Shown here: piece by piece, positions 59,901 to 64,000 of the stretch
Numbering within the stretch: the first letter of the stretch is position 1
Layout: every line of letters starts with the position of its first letter
Assembly (NCBI RefSeq): GCF_036588685.1
Contig: NC_086375.1
Span: forward strand, 48,058,955-48,122,954
DNA from: Mytilus trossulus
Taxonomy: Eukaryota > Mollusca > Bivalvia > Mytilida > Mytilidae
Length of the DNA: 64,000 bases
Direction: 5' to 3'
Notes under the pieces: generated by a model
Seen by the model: the letters and a program-made list of their open reading frames with translations, nothing else
What the model was told of the DNA's origin: nothing
Databases searched by the model: none
Translations under genes and position numbers: made by a program

Positions 59901-62891
59901 TTGTGTATATTACATATCATCTTCTGTATTTGTATTGTAAAGTTTTTTTTTACAAATAGCCAATACCATAGGGAAAAGTAGTAAACACAAATTATTTTAT
60001 AAAACAAAACCTATGTTGAAAGACTATTACAATGAAAGTGTTTTGTTTTGGTCATCATTCATTAGATTTTATTTTGGAAACATTTTGAATCAGCTGTTTC
60101 ATAAATACAAAGTTTGTCATTGCCTAAATGAAAAAAATACATGTCAAAACATAAAAGACAGCTTTATAGTAAAATGACAGATGACCAAATAATTGGAGGT
60201 TTTCTGTATCAGAGTTTGTATGAAAATTGTTCAGTCATTTGGATACAGGAACTATAAAAGGTGTTACCTCTCAAAATGGATGAAATTGACATCTCTGATA
60301 CTTTCTTTACCATTGGACAGGTCTATATGATCTATGAAGATAAAGTACCTTATATAACTTAATCTTACATTTTCACTCCTCTGACTCTACTTATGATCAA
60401 ACAGCACTGCACACCTAGTACAATTATTTTCCAGTTTATGCAGTATTTAATCATTAATTGAATGTTTTCTGTTGGGAAAAAGCAGATTTTCTTTTACAAT
60501 TTCATCAACTTGTATTTAATTGCTTACAGATTTTTTTCTACCACAATGTTAAATGTAGGAGAGAGATGTTTGACAAAGATATAAATATGTTACAGGTATA
60601 TATTTTACATTATTTATGCTTACAAAATAGTCATAAGTTTAAATGATAAAAACTAAATAATGAAAAAGTTAAGCTCATTTACAGCACATTGACTCTAGTG
60701 TGTAGATAAGATAAATCCTTGTTTGGCTTGCTTGCTAGCTGAACCATGAAATCATTATAAGCTAAGTAGCTAGTTTAGCAGGGAACCAATCAAAAATATG
60801 AACACTATATGAATATTGTGAAACCAGTTTTCAATCTATAATTTCAAGTTTGTTCAGAAATATATTTTCACGATGAAAGTATGTTCGTCATATTTTGATT
60901 ATTAATTGAAGGAAGTATTGCATGGGCCACACCTCTAAATCTGGTTCCCTGCATTAAATGTCAAAATGTTATTGAACAACAGGATAAGGTACAGGAGATC
61001 ACCATAACAGTATAAAGTAATAATAAACTATAGCTGATTTACATTCTATTTATGAAATTGATCCCTTCTGTCGATATATGTCGAATTATATTCACCAGAA
61101 AAATTATAGTGTAGTGGGGCATCCATGTACTATGGACACATTCTTGTTAATATAGACTTAACAGAGGGGAATTGGGGAAAAAGATGTTATTAATTAATGT
61201 AAAAAAATACTTTCAGTTCAATGTACATTTAGATCTTAAAGTAATGACATTATTTTGTTTACAGATTGGAGCCAGTATTATGGACAACAATGAATTTCTT
61301 ATACACCTTTTAAATAAATATAATCTTTTGTCCTGGGTTAGGTAAGTACATGTACAACAAACTGTGATTCAAATGATTTCAACATGTTATATTTCATAGT
61401 TTGAGGGATATTAAAATTACTTTTTTTTTCATTTTAACATTATTATTGAGAAATATAAGTACTGTAGTTTATAAGATGAATCTGACAATTGGGGATTTGA
61501 TAGTGGCAAAAAAATGTATTAATGAATCCACAGTATAGGGGTAAACTGTTGTTTCAGTACAGTTTAGGTAATTTCTTTTAAAATTTAAAAATAGAATATA
61601 AAGATTGGTGTATACAATGTACAAAGATCAATAAAAGTAAAACTTCAAGGAGGTAATCATAAATCTCTACTTTCAGAAAAGATTATGACACACCCTCAGG
61701 ACAGGAAGACATGGTTAGACAGACTGTTACTTTAGCTGAAGAATTCCTCACTTTACTCATAACAATAATAAGTAAGTAAGAAGTACACTGTTAAAGGACT
61801 TTTTATGCCCTTGTCGTAGCAGAGTAAGCATTTATTGTAACACTTGTCCATTTGTCTGTTCCTCCAATCATGTTTGTCCCCAAAATTGGTGTCTATTCTT
61901 TAATTTTAGTTTGCCTCAACCAAATGTTATAAAACTTATGCACAATGCTTATTAAAACAAAACAAGATCAACTTGGGCGGTGTCACTTTTATTGTGCATA
62001 AGTTATGCCCCTTGATTAACATAGAAATGGCTGATTTTTTCATTTCCATTCTCTAACTTTAGTTTGTCTTAGCCAAATAAAAATAAATATCAAAGTTGCT
62101 GAACTTTTGGTTTCCTTTATACTTTTGGTTGCCTCATGGATATTTACAAGTGTGGGCATCTGTAGGTCATATACACATTCTCCATTTATTTATTTACATG
62201 GATAGCAATGTTCATGTCCTAAAAGAAAATGATAAGTTCCATGTGTTGTAAATGAGATGTTAACAGACAGCTAGATTTAATGTTGTTGCAGGAATACATA
62301 AAATGATAATAATTGATTTTTCAAACCAATGAAATGCATAAAACAATGGGTACCTACTTGACATATTTGAAACTTTGAAAAAATATAAACATTTTTTTAT
62401 CTGTTTAGGTGAACGTTATGTGCTTGGAATAGGAACGATGGATGAACAGGATATAACCAAAAGGGAGATAATTCATCAACTTTGTGTAGCACCTATGTCT
62501 TACAGTGAACTTACAAAAGGATTACCTGTAAATGTGAGTTGTTATCATTTGAAGATTAATATTCAGTAAAGAAAATATATTCTGATGTATGTTTATCTTA
62601 AGTAATGACACCTGAATTATGCTATCTGCAATTGATGTTTGAAGAATAGAATTGTTATAGGTTCTGTGATAGTATGTTACTCTTCTTAATAATAGACCCA
62701 AAAAGTTAACAGTTCGAAATTTGGACAGAAATTTTACATTATGATTTAATAAACACACTTGTAAAAAAAAATCACATGATTCTGGTTATTTTTAGTACTT
62801 GAAGTCCCTTGTTATTATAAAGATTTTTGTTTTATCAGAGTAACCATGAAACAGGAATTGAAGAGGTCATCAATGATGTTGCTGTTTTCAA
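42096..62891 (+). CDS. UBR2: UBR1/UBR2-type N-recognin E3 ubiquitin ligase, N-terminal ~800 residues; continues past window
   Basis: Coding exons: 42096-42152, 44000-44262, 44723-44801, 46634-46744, 47161-47355, 47706-47783, 48642-48704, 48964-49087, 49550-49651, 49982-50018, 50701-50752, 51017-51115 and/or 51413-51511, 53673-53754, 54115-54193, 54761-54866, 55292-55420, 55703-55796, 57610-57696, 58124-58185, 59450-59557, 60530-60595, 61265-61341, 61677-61771, 62409-62533, 62839-62891. All have GT-AG borders and phases agree. The UBR box (about 91-160) holds the zinc ligand set LCGKVF...YSCRDC...CVLCIDC...HKKHRYK and [13 protein letters not shown] ClpS-like domain follows (about 195-275, [12 protein letters not shown]). 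Later exons carry [41 protein letters not shown] and KREIIHQL. The protein binds N-degrons and ubiquitinates substrates in the cytosol. The RING and C-terminal domain lie outside the window. Molluscs probably have one UBR1/2 gene, so the symbol is approximate. Confidence 0.9.
45419..45427 (+). other. UBR2: Candidate 9-nt microexon in the UBR box
   Basis: ATTCGTGTG is flanked by a 'ttcaattacag' acceptor and a GTAAGAAC donor, midway in the intron between exons 44723-44801 and 46634-46744. It keeps frame and would add Ile-Arg-Val between HRYK and MSTSGGGG, inside the zinc-binding UBR box. No other reason for paired strong splice sites here is apparent, but a match this short can arise by chance. 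Confidence 0.35.
51017..51115 (+). other. UBR2: UBR2 duplicated exon, version a (99 nt)
   Basis: It encodes 33 residues, [15 protein letters not shown] then [12 protein letters not shown]. Acceptor TTCTAG, donor GTATGT, phase 0 at both ends. It is homologous in length and sequence to the exon at 51413-51511. Confidence 0.75.
51413..51511 (+). other. UBR2: UBR2 duplicated exon, version b (99 nt)
   Basis: It encodes 33 residues, [15 protein letters not shown] then [12 protein letters not shown]. Acceptor TTTGTAG, donor GTAGGT, phase 0 at both ends. It is closer than version a to the vertebrate UBR consensus as I remember it (DDH...SVTALSVQFFTAP), so it may be the canonical form. Confidence 0.8.
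51538..51758. mobile_element. MITE with TACTGTGGATTAAT ends in a UBR2 intron
   Basis: The left end TACTGTGGATTAATTATTCG and the right end, in complement, ATACTGTGGATTAATTTATT pair. Inner halves ('accaattttcgt' / 'acgaaaattggt') pair as well. About 220 bp, non-coding, immediately after duplicated exon b. A related element is at 58242-58448 and a fragment is at about 61526-61536. Confidence 0.75.
53870..53920. repeat. Interrupted poly(A) tract
   Basis: A-runs broken by single G residues cover about 40 bases in a UBR2 intron. It could be a retrotransposed tail or a simple repeat; no associated element is recognised upstream. Confidence 0.6.
54485..54646. mobile_element. 162-bp pogo/Tigger-like MITE with TA target site
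   Basis: The ends CAGTGTAACTTGTCTTATCT and, in complement, CAGTGCAACCTGTGTTATCC match the CAGTG.AACCT..TTATCCGAC type of terminal repeat known from the pogo/Tigger branch of Tc1-mariner elements. TA lies directly outside both ends (54483-54484 and 54647-54648). It is internally palindromic and non-coding. Confidence 0.75.
58242..58448. mobile_element. MITE with ACTGTGGATTCAT ends in a UBR2 intron
   Basis: The left end 'actgtggattcat' pairs with the right end 'atgaatccacagta'. Inner pairs include 'ggatatttaatttcatgg' and its neighbourhood. About 205 bp. Same family as 51538-51758 by termini. Confidence 0.7.
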
Positions 62892-63254
62892 GTAAGTATT
62901 AATGAAACATAAATATAATTTTTAAATTGCATGCAGGTGTTGGTTTCACCAAGTCATGAACAATTCAGTATTGATAAGTTAAATACATTAAACCATACAA
63001 TTTAGATTGAATTCTAGAGATAAAATGAAACATGGGATCAAAATAGTTAAGACAGATCAAATAAAACAGTTGAAATAAAGCATTAAAATAATTGATTTAC
63101 CTACTGACATATAATGATGTTTTATCAGACATTGATGTGTCAAAACATTTACTGTCTATGACTTAGTTTTAACAAATCAATAAACTGAATTTAATGTTTG
63201 ATTTTAAGTCTAGAACACAACAATTTTTTAAGTGAGGACTTATTGGGCAGTAGG

Positions 63255-63425
63255 TTAGCCGTATTTGGCACATCTTTTTGGAATTTTGGATCCTCAATGC
63301 TCTTCAACTTTGTACTTGTTTGGCTTTATAAATATTTTGATATGAGCAACACTGATGAGTCTTATGTAGACGAAACGCGCATCTGGCGTACTAAATTATA
63401 ATCCTGGTACCTTTGATAACTATTA
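63255..63425 (-). repeat. GACGAAACG-family repeat in a UBR2 intron
   Basis: A half unit containing 'tagccgtatttggcacatct', 'ctcaatgctcttcaactttg', 'gatgagtcttatgtagacga' and 'aacgcgcatctggcgtacta'. It overlaps the open frame at 63198-63401, which is therefore repeat-derived. Confidence 0.75.
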
Positions 63426-63789
63426 TCAGTTCAATCCAAACTACACTATGTTATCTGAAATATTTCAACTATATGCTCTTAATTATGAAATGATTTTTTG
63501 CTTTTTTTGTGACATACATAAAGTATTGATATAGCATCACACAAATAGAATGGTATAACTGCACCTTTGAACCTGTTATCAGGGTGAGAAGGTGGTATGA
63601 TTCATGCCTGGCAAATAACATAGAATCAGCAAATGATATTTAATACATTGTAGTTTTTAAGTAAAACACTTCTTCAATATCATCAGTAAAACCATGAGTT
63701 AAAAAATAATATCACATGAACACCTTCTTGCACATTATTGTAAATTAGTATGTTGTAAACTTGTGATTGGTTTAACGCCGCCATGTGGT

Positions 63790-63975
63790 CAGGCCTGGGG
63801 TAATGGTAATTTGTAATTGTAATGCATTGTAATATTACTTTTTTTGGATGTAATGCAAAGTAATTTGTAATGCACATTTTCTGCATTACAATTACATGTA
63901 ATGTAATGATTACTTTAGTTAAAAATTGATGTAATGCCTCCATTACAGTACATTACTGTTCATTACAAATTGGTT
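63790..63975. repeat. TGTAATG-rich repeat at the right edge
   Basis: Begins near 'ggcctggggtaatggtaatt' and consists largely of TGTAATG/CATTACA variants in both orientations. It resembles ends of some hAT-type elements as I recall them, but the second terminus is not visible in the window. Confidence 0.4.
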
Positions 63976-64000
63976 AAATAGATAAAATTGAAGAATATTG

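Noticed and set aside
63198-63401. Further UBR2 exon at the right edge
   Set aside because: The frame is formed by a reverse-oriented GACGAAACG-family repeat; no sequence resembling the next UBR segment is visible before 64000.
1-64000. tRNA or rRNA genes
   Set aside because: No cloverleaf with recognisable A and B boxes and no rRNA-like conserved blocks were noticed by eye. A covariance-model scan would be needed to exclude degenerate tRNA-derived SINEs.

Overview
The window is animal nuclear DNA, most likely from a marine bivalve of the mussel type (Mytilus-like). It is AT-rich. Every coding exon I can support is short, has GT-AG borders and sits between long introns. Gene-poor parts are packed with dispersed repeat families that I recall from bivalve genomes, including one with the core GACGAAACGCGCGTCTGGCG. 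The species is inferred from these repeats and from protein similarity; no search was run.

Layout. (1) 54-3605, + strand: last four coding exons of a ZFYVE26 (spastizin) gene that starts before the window. (2) About 4.4-10 kb: intergenic, with foldback elements. (3) About 10.06-18.2 kb and 24.0-33.2 kb: two diverged copies, in the same orientation, of a locus carrying a muscarinic-type acetylcholine receptor gene on the minus strand. The second copy has an intact two-exon gene (25749-28603). The first is a pseudogene (10759-12905) with two stops, a frameshift and a repeat inserted in its exon. Copy A also carries a four-unit 356-bp tandem array and is followed by a 5'-truncated LINE (18.4-20.4 kb). 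Copy B carries a 755-bp foldback element built almost wholly of AAGATATCTT palindromes. (4) 33.2-36.1 kb: mixed repeats. (5) 36279-41911, - strand: complete five-exon NUDT14 (UDP-sugar pyrophosphatase). (6) From 42096, + strand: the first 26 or so coding exons of a UBR1/UBR2-type N-recognin E3 ubiquitin ligase, which runs off the right edge.

NUDT14 and UBR2 are head to head with 184 bp between start codons, so they probably share a promoter. The genes otherwise look like unrelated housekeeping or signalling genes, not one pathway. The most unusual signals are: adjacent equal-length exons in UBR2 (99 nt each) and NUDT14 (44 nt each) that look like alternative cassettes; a candidate 9-nt in-frame microexon inside the UBR box; the live/dead receptor pair, with His in place of a ligand-contact Asn; and the GATATC foldback element. 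No rRNA, tRNA or CRISPR array was seen.
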